Shown: positions 46,301 to 58,602 of the stretch, in pieces | Layout of the letters: the number at the start of each line of letters is the position of its first letter | How positions within the stretch are numbered: position 1 is the first letter of the stretch | Source of the DNA: Amyelois transitella | Lineage: Eukaryota > Arthropoda > Insecta > Lepidoptera > Pyralidae | Assembly: GCF_032362555.1 (NCBI RefSeq) | Contig: NC_083511.1 | Location: forward strand, 2,666,001 to 2,730,000 | Length of the DNA: 64,000 nucleotides | Direction of reading: 5' to 3' | Program-made: the position numbers and the translations under genes | The notes under the pieces: model-generated | Database searches by the model: none | What the model saw: the letters and a program-made list of their open reading frames with translations, nothing else | Told to the model about the DNA's origin: nothing

Positions 46301-49300
46301 TCACGCGAATTTATCACGAAAAATGAGGAAGTTTATTGATTATTTAAAATTGTAAAGTGTACAAAATAAGATATTTTGTTTAAAAAATTACTCAGTTTCA
46401 TCCAAACATGCTGTGAAGATTTCCTTCACCAATTCAAAATCACCTTGTATATTTCGATTTTTTAAATTACGCGGTGCGTATTTTATATACTTAAAATCGT
46501 ATATGTGATATGTATGCCTGTGTACCTATGGAGAGCGAACTGATGATCGTGGTTGCACAAATTCCATCAAGCGCATAATCTTTTTCTGTGGAGAAAATGG
46601 CACGCGCGACGCCTTTTTTATCGCGCGAAGAACTATTGCTGTCCTGTTTCACGTCACAATTAAAAGCGAAACAGCAATATGAGGGCTGGAAACGTATGTC
46701 ACACTTTTCACATCTTCAGACCTGCGTTTTAGTTATAGGCACTAATTACATAGGTTCTTTATACTGAATTGACATTTTTCTTCATCAGGTGTACTGGAGT
46801 TTAGGCACGGCGGATGCATCAGTTCCGGACAGCTGGCCTGCGGAGCTCAGCACTGATATCAACATGGAACACCCCATCAACATGTCTGACTCCCACCACA
46901 ACTACGGAGCGTTCATTACTGTAAGTAATATTAGTGACAAAAAAAAAAGGTTAATTAACTCGGGATTCTTCTTTTGTGCCGTGTGGTTCCCGGCACCAAC
47001 AAAAAAAAGATATAGGACCACTCCATCTCATTCCCATGGATGTCGTAAAAGGCGACTAAGGGATAGGCTTATAAACTTGGGATTCTTCTTTGAGGCGACG
47101 GGCTAGCAACCCGTCACTATTTGAATCTCAATTCTATCATTAAGCCAAACAGCTGAACGTGGCCTATCAGTCTTTTCAAGACTGTTGGCTCTGTCTACCC
47201 CATAAGGGATAAAGACGTGATCATATATATATGGATTCTTCTTGTAGGCGATGAGTGACCTGTCACCTTGAATCTCTATTCTATCATTTAGGCATACAGC
47301 TGAACGTGGCATTCTAAGATTGTTGGCTCTTATTGGATTGGATTGGTTGATTGTTGGTTGTAATCATATGTATGTATGTACGTAGGATATTATAATTTTT
47401 TTTTCACAGTCAAAACTAGCATGAAGGGAGTTATGAATTTGGATGTAGCGAAAGAAGTATGCAGGGATCGCGGCAAGTGGAAAGATGTATTTTCGTAGGA
47501 AGCTCGTCGGTTTAGGGCAATGTATTAAGTTTTTGTAGTTTAAAATAAATATAATATATATTTAGATCAATAAGCAAATCATTTAACGTCAATTTTAAAG
47601 GTAAAACTAGCGATCTAAGCTACCCGTGACGTCCTTTCTTACAGCGTTGCCCTCCAACATGAACAAAGGTCGTTTAAATAAATAATTTGACAAGTAATCC
47701 CTTTTCATCGGCGACTGTTTGTTAAGTACATATGTACTTACGGCCACGCAACAGTTGTTTATTAAGGCGGATATATACTCATCAATGTCACGGCAAATTT
47801 TACACTTGGGTCATTTTAATGTTTTGTTTGTTTCGTTTGTCGTACATTAAGTCTATCTTTCCTTTAAGAAGTCAATATAAACTGCTTTGATGATCATTAA
47901 AAGGTTATCTCACCCTTAACGACGTTCATTTCAGTTAAGATGGACTTAAGACTTATCTTAACCCACTTATACATATAAAAGAGATTCAGAATGAAATATC
48001 GTTCTGACATTGTTTTCTTTTTTAACCGACTTCAAAAAAGGAGGAGGTTCTCAATTCTAATGTATTTTATTCGAACAGATTTTTCGAGACTATTGGCACC
48101 CCATGTTGAATAGAACTGTGATTATTGTCCAGGTTGTTTTACTTTTAGTGGTCGTGAATCAGGAACAGATCAAGTTACAAGTTCGGTGATACATTTATGT
48201 ATATGCAGTGTATTCTAAGCCGTATGGGTATAGTGTATAAACATATTTTGCGGTAAAAGCAATGCACCATACTCTGAACCGGAGTGAGTCATCCAAGGCC
48301 AGGGAGCTAAGCATTATATGGGGACCACTCGCGTTATTGCAATTTAAAACCTTCGTCTGGTTTTAACGACCGGGGTTATGGGTATTTGAACATAACGTTG
48401 CGCTGGAGAAAGAATTGAATTTTATATGAGTGTAACCCTTTTACGCTCATATAAAACCAAACAAAACCAACAATTATAAATAAATATAAATATATACGGG
48501 ACAAATTACACAGATTGAGTTAGCCTCGAAGTAACTTCACGACTTGTGTTACGAGATACTAACTCAACGATACAATATTTTATAATAAATACTTAGATAG
48601 ATAAACATCCAAGACCCAGACCAATCAGAGAAAGTTCTTTTCTCATCATGCCCTGACCGGGATTTGAACCCGGGACCTCCGGTGACACAGACAAGCGTAT
48701 TACCGCTGCGCCACAGAGGCCGTCAAAAATTTTTGGTTTTATACGAGTGTAGAGGATGTGTCTCAAGTTTTCTCTTAATACCAACTATATCAATGAAGTA
48801 AAGGTGTAACGCAGAAAGATGTTACGTACCTACTTGGTTTGATCGCTAAGCTATTGCTGTAAAGGAAAAGTCATGAGTAAATCTTCACATTCAGGCAACT
48901 GGATGCATATATGACCATTAGTAAATAAAGGATTTATACTTCCTACAGATTAGATCCCCTGCAAAGATTCAAGGGTCAGATAGGAGTTGCTTCGTGTAAA
49001 AATCTGACCCACTTCAGAATCGCGACCACAGGCAGACGCTTGCCTCCTTTCCAGAGAGATGAGAACGTTGTATTTGCATTGTTTTTCCAATTGTCATCTC
49101 TGTGTCTATTTTGAACTGTATACTTAATCTGAGTCATCGTTTAGATAACAGGTTTACGACATGGGTTAAGCATACAGTCCAAACTTAGCTTAAACATTAA
49201 TTAAAAGAAAACATACCTACGTACAATCAACCGCATATCAAGTTACGTAGAACTCTATAAATACAAAATAAAAAAATGGCGGTCTACTGTAACACAGAGA

Positions 49301-52300
49301 GACTGTGAGAGTGTGTGCGTGAGACATTGGGCTGTGTACGTATATATTATGTGCTTCATTTTGCCGAATAGTATAACGCCGTCTTCCTTAATTTCTACGT
49401 CTACGGGGGAAGGTTATGTGGTGGTGATCCGTATCGTGAATGGCCATTTTAATGATTGATGACATTTAGTCTAACTGCCTCGGCTGTAACAATGGGTTAT
49501 ATCGGCGAAAAGTGGATGAAACATAACTCGATTACACGGAAATTGGCCCACTTTGTCGATTTGACGGATTGACCTATTTCATTGTGATAAATGATAAATT
49601 TGATAGTGATGGTTTAAAAATATTCCAATCGATTAAGTATTTTAAGGTCGTGACGTCTATGAAGAACAAACTAAAAATAAAAATTATCAAAGTAAAAGTT
49701 ATCCAGTTTTCCGTGCTGTTTTAAATTTATGTAATTATTTTTTATCTTATAATATTTTAAAGAATAGATACAAATTTAATTAAATACTAGTTTCGTGTAA
49801 GTTTTGCAAGCGCACTGAAATACTCCTGAAAGGGCTTTCATAAACAATGTTGCATGCTGCACATAAAATAATTGAAACCTAACAACCTTGCAGCGAGATA
49901 CAAAGCGGGTTCAACTTCAAGGTTCTTTCTATTAAATTTTAATCTCACCGTGGCTAAAACTTAGAAATATTAATAAGCAAAAAAGCAACGCTCCCAACAA
50001 TTTCATATTTTTAGCTTCTGAGTTTTCATCAACTTGGAGAAAAAATACGTTTGTAATGTTCGCGACGAAGTACTAGTATATTTTTCCAGCTATGTTAATT
50101 TACAGTTTTTTTTTTAATTACAAAAAGTTATAGTTTCTATCTAGAGTTTATAAAAATTATAACTAAATCTATTCAGCACACCATTTTGTCCAAAGCACTA
50201 TACGAGATTGGAATAGATGTATAGTAAACAGTAATTATTTTGTTAACAATGTTATCCCGTTTCTTACGAAGCTACTTCAGACCCTACAGCATGTCATACG
50301 CGACGCCGTTTTTATTGCGCGAAAAACTATCGCTGTCCCGTTTTACGGCATAATGAAAAGCGAAACAGTGATAGTTTTTTCACATGATAAAAATGGCGTC
50401 GCGCGTGCCATGCTACAGATACAGTTGCCAGTCGTTCTCGTGGACAGGAACAGGACACCTGTAGTAATTTATGGGGGACCTTAATTTTGATTTATAATAT
50501 GGTTATCTGTATATGGAATATTAGTTATGCTGAGTGTACCTCGCGGGTGTTGCCATTGTAACTTAATGCACCCGCCTCCCCAATGCCCTTATTATGAAGT
50601 TCCCTTTGAACCTATTGTAGTTTACGTCACGATATTAAACACATTAAGCTTACTTGACTTGAACCTAAACTTCTCAATAGATTTAGTTCTGTATAGATAT
50701 AATAACACCTTGTAATAGAGTCTAGAACACACAAACATACATATAATCAAGTCTATATCCCTTGCGTGGTAGACAGAGCTAACGTCTTGAAAGGCTGATA
50801 GGCCACGTTCAGCGGCGATAAATTAAGTATGTACCTTAATAAGTATTGATGAGAACTCATAGAAAATATCCTGAAATTTCCTAGGGAACAGTCAATTAAA
50901 GATTCTCGCGGACGTTCAGTATACGATAATTCTAAGTCGACGTCACCAGACCACCATTAATTAATGTCTCTTCCAACAAACATATGTATTTCAAACAATA
51001 ATATCTATTTCAAACAAAATATTAAAGCTTCCATATCAACATTATAAAAGTCGTTATGTAAATAATTAACTTAATAACCACTTCTGTCTCACGTCACGTC
51101 GGTCTGAATAAGACTTTCACACACACGAAGTGTTTCATGATGACTCAATTTGGCAACACACTGGCTCACCGCTGAATTATGTACGAGTATCGCCTGAAAA
51201 ATTGAGGCAAGGCTCGAAGGTCGCGCACGTGGCCCGCGCGCAGGGTTGCCAGCCGCAGTCAGGCTTTTTGATTGTCTGCCCGTTTGTAACAGCTTTTGTG
51301 AGGCTGGCGACCACCAATGGTTTAGATAATAGCCGAAAAAATGTTCATTTGCACGTGTAGTAAGTCATGAATTAGGTATGTAAACATCAAATTGTCAACA
51401 ATGCAGGGTATACCTACTCATGAAGAGAGTTATGAATGTGGATGAAGCGAAGGAAATATGCAGAGATCGTGGCAAGTGGAAAGAGGTAGTCTCTGCCTAC
51501 CCCTGAAAATGTTGCGGAGGTCAGAATTCATTTGAAAACTTGGCTTATCCACTCCGGGATCATGGTTAAAAGGCGTACTTACCCCGGGTTTCTATACAGA
51601 GAGGTGAGGATGTGGTGGTAAAGGGAGTTATGCCAGAAGGAAAAGAGTTAGGCTAAATACACAGGTCTTTCCAGCTATTAAGTATATATAGAGACCTGAC
51701 AACATAAGCGTACCTGGATCAAATTAAGGACAATCGGGCAAAAGGTCAGGTCAAGACTATCCGAAACCGCCGAGATTGCATGAAGAGAGTTATTAAGTGG
51801 ATAATGCGAGAGAAGTATGAGGAGATCGCGACAAGTGGAAAGATGCAGTTTTGCCTACCCCTCCGTAGAGGCGGTGATCCAAAGAGGGGTAATTTTATGT
51901 ATGTACTTGTGTACCTGGCAACCCTACCCGCGCGTATAATAGTGGGCTCTTGATATCGCTCTAATGGGAAGGCGGGGCGCCGATCAAACCAACACCGCAA
52001 TACAATTGTTACTACAATTATTGTGCTGTTTCCTACTTTTTACAGTTCTCAGCTATTTTGTCGACACTTTGTTGTATTATAATGATTCGTGATATGATTC
52101 TTCTTAAGCTTTGTCTATCATAAAAATTGTGTGAGATATTCAACTGCATCTACTGTCTTCTTTTTGGGCACTGTCTATTTGCAGCCCTCGTGGATGTTAT
52201 CCTTTTCATCTCATTGTGTGTTGCTTTTTGATCATTAGGATAATAACATTCTACTCCCGTGTGACGTTCCAGAAAATAGAAGCCTTATATGTTTGATCTG

Positions 52301-55300
52301 GGTCACAGATTTAACTGGTTATGAGTATGCATGCATGCATACTAAATTTCATCAAAATTAGTAAAGGCCTTAAGAGCAACAGGCAGGAAGGTTTTTGCTA
52401 GCTTATTTGTTTGATAAGCAGATTGTTTTGTTATAGTAACAGTTTTGTTTACAATTCGTCGTAGTAAGTGTCATTACAAAAACCTTTTACTACGTACAAA
52501 TTGATATAGATTCGACAGCGCCAGGCCCCCAGGTCAAGGCCTCCGCGGACTATCCAACATTTGGATCGGTTACTCCCTTAGTTTGCATACTATAGCCATA
52601 ACTGTAGTGTTTCGACCTTTGCCTCCCAGCCTATTAGCCTTTTATGGTTATTGTAGAGCGAGCATTATGGTCTGTCCGACATTTTTACCCATTTCATAGC
52701 GTTATGTTCGCGATGAAATTGTTATTGGTCGTTATTAGTGATTACGGTTAGATAATGATAAAGCTATGATGAGGATTTTGTGATAAATCAATCATCATGG
52801 TGGTATTGGTGTTAGCAAAAATATCACGTTACTTACTGGGTGTAAAGGTGCATTTAGCAGGATTTTTTGGAAGTAAAGAAAATGGATATCTAAGTATAGA
52901 CGTGTAATAAAAGAGATGAGATTTCATATACAGACCATATACTTTTATATGTTTTTTCAGTGTACCTATTTAGTTACCTAAATAAACCAGTAACTTGCCA
53001 TATCATTTGGAAAACTTTTGGGAGCTTTAGGTATTAACAAAACGTAGGCCATATATACAATAAATCACTTCTTGGCTTAATAGTTTTTTCTTGTTGCTTT
53101 CAAGAGTCAAGGAAAATCTTATAATTAATAGGACAAGACCTACATGTATTTGATGATACTATATAGCTTTTTAATATCCAACGATTGACGCCCTTGAAAG
53201 GCGAAGTGATTAAATCAAATGATAATTTATTTTTCCGTCAGGTATTTAGTGTGTCAAGGACGCTGTTTTTCGATGTGTTGACTGTCTATTTGAGTTGATA
53301 AATGATCGGTTACCATTTAACTGTCCAAAAAGGTTAGTAGGATAGGAAGTACAAAACACAATTTATAAAAATGCTTTCCTGACTACGAAAGAATAAAATA
53401 TTCATAAGACAGACGGGAGTAGTTTCGTGTAAAATGACCTTTATCTTACCCAATCTAGTATCGTGGTCAAAGGCTACTCTGCAGTGATTTGAGGATTGAG
53501 GAGGCAACCGTGGCTAACTCCAGGAGAAAGCAGATTCATAAGAAAATACTAATATCATGTGATGTACAATAACATTCCCTTGCGAGCTTTTGTAATTTGT
53601 CATGGACAGTGTTTTTTATTGTATCAACCATACCTATTATAGGTACATTTACAATTTTTTTACAGCCTATGCCTATTAAATAATATCATTACTAATTTAA
53701 AAAAAAGATTATCAATCTTTTCTAACTTTGTGTACCCATTTTATTTAATGTTTTCCACTTTGAATTTGAGCAAGTGGTGTTTACTTTCAATGGTATTAGA
53801 TTGTATAACATTGATCAATGTAGCATACAATGTTAGACACCAACTAAATATGTTTTTAGAGTTCCCCGCCCCCCTTCAGCCCGACGGGTCGCACCAACGA
53901 CGATGACGCGATCGTCAACATTATAGAGTCAGCGGAGGAGTTCGTCTACATATCTGTCATGGACTATGCGCCGGCGCTTGAATTTACGCCGAAATTGATG
54001 TAAGAAAAAAAAAATTATATCCAGTTTACTTTTTTTTCTCTTTAAATGCTCTTTACTTAAATTGTACCCGGCTCAAAGCTATCCATTCCACTTTCGGCAT
54101 TACCCCATTGAATAGCAAAGGATATTTTTTGAACCAGTACCACCACGAGCAGAAAATCAAATAAACATTATTATTTATTCTATTAAGGTATGAAATATGT
54201 GATTATGCGTATGTGATTTTTTAGGTTCTGGCCTAAGATAGACGACGCGATCAGAAGGGCGGCTCTCGAACACAAAGTGAAAGTGAAAATGCTGATCAGC
54301 TTGTGGAAACACTCCAGACCCTCGGAGGACTACTTCCTCAGATCTCTGGCCGCCCTCACGCAGTCGTACCCTCGAGTTCAGCTCTTAGTGGTGAGTATAG
54401 GTATAGGTACAGGCAGACTTAGGTACTCCTTCCTCCTGGCGCTAATCATGGTTATATCCTGACCATTTTGAAAATGAGCCCAGGGTGCGCCGGACTATGA
54501 TATGAGCCTTCATTGGGTCAAGTTTTTCCACGAACTGGTTCCGGTCAGACCACCGCAAACTTTGCAGGGAAACCTAACCCATATTGGATCATGGTAAATG
54601 CTCCTTTTACGTTGCATGACGTATTCTGAAGGTACTCGGTAAGGTATGACATAATGAAAATCAAAATCGCTATTACTTGAATCTACTTAGTTGCTGTGTT
54701 GCTCAAATCTGTATGACTCACAATGTCTTCACGGCTGCACTAAGCTGTGAAAGAGTAGTTATACTGACCATAAACCTTTAATCAACACTAAAATTTTATT
54801 AAATGTTTATTACTTTTCATTCTATGAAGTTTATAGCTGATAGAGTCGTTTCATTTCAAAACTAATATAAAGTTAAACATTATCCTGAAATGACCTTTTG
54901 AAATGTCGTCGATAATCTTGCGCATAAAAGGATAGAAAAATATTATAATTAATTCAAACGTTATAATAGAAACCGCAAAATAATAATGCTGAATGTGAAA
55001 ACATTAAATTTAGTATATTATTTGATTACAGAAACGTTTCCTAGTGCCCTCTACGCCCGATCAGGACAAAATACCGTTCGCGCGGGTCAACCACAACAAA
55101 TATATGGTGACAGATAGACACGCCTACATTGGCACGTCAAACTGGTCCGGCGACTACTTTACCGACACCGCCGGCGTCGCTTTCGTCTTTCAAGACGAAC
55201 ACGGGTATAGAAATGCGAGTTACGACCTAAGGAGAGAACTGCAAGATGTTTTCGAAAGAGACTGGAACTCGCCTTATGCGGTCCCGCTGAGAATGTTATA

Positions 55301-55301
55301 G
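34308..55301 (+). CDS. PLD3/PLD4-like phospholipase D family protein (11 exons)
   Basis: This is a type II membrane member of the phospholipase D superfamily. Mammalian PLD3/4 act in endolysosomes as 5' exonucleases and phospholipid-processing enzymes; the insect role is inferred. Exons: 34308-34334, 36174-36286, 36526-36690, 37030-37207, 38137-38271, 38749-38871, 39228-39296, 46789-46920, 53860-53999, 54225-54390, 55032-55301 (TAG). All phases agree and give 505 residues (PLD3 is about 490). A short cytosolic N-terminus is followed by a membrane anchor (residues about 62-78, [16 protein letters not shown]), then LVESIPEG. The first active site is H222-T-K224..D229 (LHTKFWIVD, with [10 protein letters not shown]) and the second H437-N-K439..D444 (NHNKYMVTD, with [10 protein letters not shown]). 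Both catalytic motifs are intact. Exon 1 (MPVCCFRCD) is the least certain, chosen because it gives an ATG, a GTAAGT donor and correct phase. Introns 7 and 8 are about 7 kb each and full of repeats. Confidence 0.92.
34335..36173 (+). other. PLD-like gene intron 1
   Basis: AT-rich, with no repeat family or coding similarity recognised. It contains only incidental short open frames. Confidence 0.5.
38377..38640 (+). mobile_element. Element B, full copy with 11-bp target duplication
   Basis: It is flanked by TTGAATCTGCT at 38366-38376 and 38641-38651. This is one of the best-preserved copies: head GCCGTGTAGTTCCCGGC, tail CCCCGCAAGGGATATAGACG then TATGTATGTATG. It lies in intron 5 of the PLD-like gene. 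Confidence 0.92.
40165..40230. repeat. Two adjacent perfect hairpins
   Basis: CTAAATTTCGATGACA (40165-40180) and its exact reverse complement (40189-40204) surround GAAAGCTT. Immediately after, TTCCACAAA (40205-40213) and TTTGTGGAA (40222-40230) surround TTCAGATG. Both have 8-base loops. Confidence 0.8.
40920..41104 (+). mobile_element. Helitron-like element
   Basis: The 5' end TCCAACTAATATTATAAATG and the 3' end GCGCGGGCGAACCAACGGGT AAGCTAG fit the TC...CTAG family. Confidence 0.65.
44081..46144 (-). mobile_element. Unclassified TIR transposon-like element, 2.06 kb
   Basis: Inverted ends GACGTCWGG followed by a long T tract lie at both termini, with TA on each outer side (44079-44080, 46145-46146). 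Because TAG flanks both ends, the duplication could instead be read as CTAG with the TIR starting ACGTCWGG. Nearly all of the interior is one ORF. It is inserted in intron 7 of the PLD-like gene, antisense to it. Confidence 0.8.
44223..45983 (-). CDS. Intact transposase-like protein of the TIR element (560-586 aa)
   Basis: A single uninterrupted ORF, with ATGs at 45983 and 45905 (MSENSDK, the more likely start because the upstream extension is a stray hydrophobic stretch). Numbered from the first ATG: a Cys/His cluster CFICG (44-48) with [10 protein letters not shown] (82-91) and CYFC (124-127), probably zinc-binding. Then a core with LFIDSSK (D283), [16 protein letters not shown] (D337), [12 protein letters not shown] (353-364), HIKLGL (405-410) and [11 protein letters not shown] (531-541, E535). 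An RNase H-like DDE nuclease using D283/D337/E535 is my inference. I recall closely similar hypothetical proteins scattered through arthropod and cnidarian genomes, but no functional name. Codons are AT-rich like the locus and there is no frameshift, so the copy may be young or still functional. Confidence 0.75.
   Translation of the reverse strand: MTLLHNKYWLCVFSVITWLYLKFVIKMSENSDKISCVNSPDTFCFICGNFTPVTQRRPVSENVKVMYEAYFGFTIGHQNKKWAPHICCITCVASLRKWMTGKRSSMPFAMPMMWREPTDHSLDCYFCLTKTSGHSRKTKINIVYPDTSSSTRPVPHGQEFPIPVPPLDIASTSADCISSAPSAFDPNFVISTNEPHLINQAELNDLARDLNLTKENAELLGSRLQQWNLLAKETKISVFRDRNKHLSTFFTSENNVCFCTDPDKLIENLNISHQPNEWRLFIDSSKSSLKAVLLHNGNTKPSIPVAYAYNMKETYENMSLILRSINYDRYKWQLCGDLKVIALLLGLQGGFTKFCCFLCLWDSRATQKHYIVKEWPNRDSFEPGKENIKFVPLVDPKNVLLPPLHIKLGLIKNFVKALNKESTAFLYLKSVFPKLSDAKLKEGIFVGPQIRKLMKDEDFEKKLNDTELQAWKSFQNVVTNFLGNRKAENYKELIENLLKSYQKMGCRMSLKIHFLHSHLSFFPENLGAVSDEMGERFHQDILTMEKRYQGRWDSAMMGDYCWFLTRESDCEYKRKSPHSKGKTTLE
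46145..46788 (+). other. PLD-like gene intron 7, right end
   Basis: Unique AT-rich sequence plus a palindromic MITE-like repeat near 46588-46695 (ATGGCACGCGCGACGCC..., TATTGCTGTCC / GAAACAGCAATA). Confidence 0.5.
46976..47234 (+). mobile_element. Element B inserted into an older element B
   Basis: A full copy (GTGCCGTGTGGTTCCCGGC to CCCCATAAGGGATAAAGACG then ATATATATGG) is flanked by GGATTCTTCTT near 46963-46973 and again after the tail. The flanks (left AACTCGGGATTC, right TAGGCGATGAGTGACCTGTC to about 47370) are themselves element B, so this is a nested insertion. It lies in intron 8 of the PLD-like gene. Confidence 0.8.
48491..48724 (-). mobile_element. tRNA-derived SINE, full copy
   Basis: Reverse-complemented it reads GGCCTCTGTGGCGCAGCGG, then GTCCCGGGTTCAAATCCCGG, then TCTGATTGGTCTGGGTCTTG and CTAACTCAATCTGTGTAATT to CCCGTATATA. 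Compared with 3389-3623 it retains GGAGGTCCC before the B box. It is a repeat, not a functional tRNA gene. Confidence 0.85.
50288..50414. repeat. Palindromic MITE (ACGCGACGCC...GGCGTCGCGCGTG)
   Basis: Inverted ends CATACGCGACGCCGTTTTTA and AAAATGGCGTCGCGCGTGCC surround internal inverted TATCGCTGTCCCGTTTTACG and GAAACAGTGATAG. Related pieces lie at 46588-46695, 3270-3345 and 12455-12495. Confidence 0.6.
54428..54600 (+). repeat. Dispersed repeat of the CTCCTGG...GGATCATGG family
   Basis: CTTCCTCCTGGCGCTAATCA, AATGAGCCCAGGGTGCGCC and CCCATATTGGATCATGG match the copy at 22266-22480. It starts 38 bases after the donor of PLD exon 54225-54390. Confidence 0.5.
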
Positions 55302-55433
55302 TATTAGTTTCTTTTGCTCATTTTTAGGTTAAGATTTGTGTTTTTTACATAGTTTTGAATTGAGAATTAAAGGTATAATTGGAAGGTGATATGATATTTA
55401 ATGAAAATGTGTACAATGAACATAAATTGACAA

Positions 55434-55439
55434 AATAAA
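55434..55439 (+). terminator. PLD-like gene polyadenylation signal AATAAA
   Basis: The first canonical AATAAA after the stop codon (133 bases downstream). Confidence 0.55.
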
Positions 55440-57024
55440 TATTTTTAATTGTAATTTGGAATGTTTAGACATTGAAAAAATGTATAAAGAATAATGCAAG
55501 TACTAGCGTATTAATTCAGGGACTTTTTAATCAACTTGTAAATATAGTTACAGCCTCTAACGAACATACAGAGAGAATGATTGTAACCTTCTTTTATCTT
55601 TTTAGTGTAATTATTTTTGTATGTTGGATAAAAATCTATATATTCGAGTAATTTTATGAGTTATAAAAGATTTTTTTGAAAAAATAAATTGCTCAATTGT
55701 TTTTCAAATGAAATTATCTTTTATTAATTCTATGAAAATATCTATACATAGAAACTTTTTTTTAAACTTTAGATGTCGATAAATCTTCCTTTAAATAAAA
55801 TATAATTTGTAAGTTGAAGTCTCGATAGGAACATTTAATATGCACTGTATACTTACAACATTCTAATAAGCGTTCTGTAAATTTAACAGGAATACTAGAA
55901 ATAATGATAAAGAATAATTAACATACCAGTATACTATTGTTGTAATTTTTGATCGTAAGTTTTCACTTATGTCTGCGCTTTATCTACATATTACGACAGT
56001 GTGCCTTTATCTTCGTGTGATCCGCAGCGTGTTTGAAATTAGGAATAAATTTTTATATCAAATAAATTTAACTACATATAAATAAGGGCCAAAGGTAGAT
56101 AGCATTTGTCAAACGAAGTTAAGTACGTTTTTAGTTATAGTCTTCTAATTCTTCCTGTGAATGTCGTAGGAGGCGATTAAAACTTAAATAACTAGAATAA
56201 TATTCAAAAGAAACTTAAGGTAAAATTAAAAACATAAAGTCCCTTAGCTTTGAAGCTGAAAAAAGAATTAGGAAAACTTTACATAATGAAAACTCTTGTT
56301 TCCAAAGAAAAATAGAATAATGAGAGACCGGTGAATAAGTAGAGGAAGGTAATTTTAAGATTTTTATATCTTTCTAAGTAGACAATATATATGTATTTAT
56401 TGATATTTCTAAATGAATTATTTATTTTTAAGGTATGATAATATTTTACATATTTTAAAAGCAATTAAGTAGTTTAGATGAACAAAGAATATTGTTAAAA
56501 TTATTAATTAACTCTTTGTACTTACTGTACAGAAAAACACGCATAGGATTGTTACAAAGTCAAATACTTGCATACTATCGACGAACCTGTCGGTAATCTA
56601 CAGCAGTAGCGAATACCTTGTAAAATGACAATATTACTGGATATCGTTAGTTCTGGGGCGTCATGTATTAAATATAGATAAACTGATATACTATCTCACA
56701 TAGAGATGGCGCTAGTAGTGTGGTGACAAGATAAAAAAGCGGGTCTCTTATAACAATGAATAACCAAATTGAATTAAAATTAAATGTAAAAATATATTAT
56801 TAAGTATATTTTTGAGTATACTCACTACAAATTAACTTCCATCAGTGTTTTCATATAGTAAATGTATTTGTAAAGAAAGGTTTACTTAACTACTTGCGTA
56901 GTCAACGTTTTCGAAAAGCAATAGTATTATCTGTAATATTACGCGGAGAAGATATTAAATCAAAATCTGATTTGTAAATAAATATTTTACTTCTAAATGT
57001 GCATGTTTTATTTATTTATAAATA

Positions 57025-57175
57025 ATTGTCTCCTTCTTCGTCCTAGCGTTCTCCCGGTTAGATCGTCAGCGTTTTGCTGCGAAACCCAGGGTCCGCTCAT
57101 CCGTAATCGTAACCTATAGTCACTGCCTACCCCAATGGGAGCAGGCGTGATGGTAGATATGTATGTATTTATGTA
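57025..57175 (+). mobile_element. Third retroelement 3' end with TATG-type tail
   Basis: The stretch TCCTTCTTCGTCCTAGCGTT...GTCCGCTCATCCG ends CACTGCCTACCCCAATGGGA, GCAGGCGTGATGG and ATATGTATGTATTTATG. The tail matches the pattern of the RTE-type LINE and element B, while the body is different. Confidence 0.6.
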
Positions 57176-58394
57176 AAATTAAAATGAGTCTATAGAATTT
57201 CACTTGATCAAATATTACGAAAATAAATTCTTATTAAAATAATAGAAATATTTATACGTACTTATTAATCATACTTCATTCGAACTTTCAGCATTTCAAA
57301 CATTCGTTTTCGTTATGATAGTTTCGGTTATCTTATAAAATAAAAAGCTATGATTTTCTTATAAAAATGGAATTTTTATTCAGTTATAAATAACACGCAC
57401 CACTTTATCTTATGAAAGCATAAAAAGTGATGCTTACCACAATTCAGAAAAATTGTGTCACCAATTTGAAACAAACATTAATTTTGTAGGTTCCCATTTT
57501 TTTATGCATTCCTTTAAAATCATATTGTTATAATCATCTCTACAGATTTATATTGTCCAATGTGTAAGTGCAGCTGTCACTTGATAAACCACTATAAACA
57601 AATACAATAATTACAAAATTATAAAGACAAAATAATTAACATATTACGAAAAAATAAAACGAATATTTTTACGTTTTTCACGATCTTGCCGTGGTACTTA
57701 TGTCCAATGAGTTTTGTAATAACTCTTATATTTTATAAACTTAAAACTAACATAAGCCTACATATGGAAATATTAACTAGGTATATATTCTATTAATTTG
57801 TAGTTGTGCCAAAGAATGGGGAAATTCGTAATCAAACTAAACGAAATATACTTCAGGACAGTCACTTGTTACTTCACATCAAAATCCTAATGTCAAACTT
57901 TAATTTTTGTGTTTTGTAGTGTTTGATAGTGTAGTTTATTCATTAAGAAATAAATTAAGGCCGGCCATTATATTGTCACGAAAATTTATTACTGCAACAC
58001 CATTTCGTTAAATAAATTACGAAAATGCAAATTTACATGGAGTACATTTTTTAATTAAAATCTTGTAATGTCTATCAAACTTAGGATTATGTACTTGACA
58101 AGCACCACAACTCTCCCTATTTAAAAGTCACAATTTTGAAACGTACACAAGTTTTGTCTAATGTCGGATTCATGTAGGTGCATATCTGAAATTTAAAAAT
58201 AAAATAACTAATTTTCAGAAAAAACATCCCCAGACTGTGTCGGTATACTTATAATCCTCCACAAAGTGTCTTACTTTAGTTTTACATTATACACTGCACG
58301 TTTATCAACTGTAAATCAATACAGGAAACTGGGGACTTGCGACCTGATATTTAAGCCCGTGCGTGGATCACCGCCATTTTGGTTTTATTAATTA

Positions 58395-58602
58395 CTAGAG
58401 GCCGCCCGCGACTTCTTCCGCATGGAATTCCTATCAACCCGCGAGTACTCTGGGATAAAAAGTAGCCTTTGTTTTATTCTTAGTCTTCAGCTACCCACAT
58501 ACCAAATTTCATCGTAATCGGTTCACTAGTTTTTGCGAGAAAGAGTAACAAACATCCATACTGACATCCTCACAAACTTTCGAATTTATAATATTAGTAG
58601 GA
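58395..58602 (-). mobile_element. Helitron-like element
   Basis: CTAGAGGCCGCCCGCGACTT begins it and TATAATATTAGTAGGA ends it. It resembles 22838-23034 with more substitutions (CTTCTTCCGC). Confidence 0.7.

Larger units (their letters stand above)
47400..53859 (+). other. PLD-like gene intron 8, main part
   Basis: No host exon was recognised. It holds LINE 3' ends in sense orientation at about 47405-47500, 51415-51510 and 51700-51905; a CCGACTTCAAAAAAGGAGGA repeat near 48020-48070; a tRNA-derived SINE at 48491-48724; a palindromic MITE at 50288-50414; an element B tail at about 50740-50825 (-); and AT-rich unique sequence. Confidence 0.55.

Noticed and set aside
46789..47106. 105-codon open frame as an extended PLD exon
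   Set aside because: The PLD exon ends at 46920 with a GTAAGT donor. The extension reads into element B repeat.
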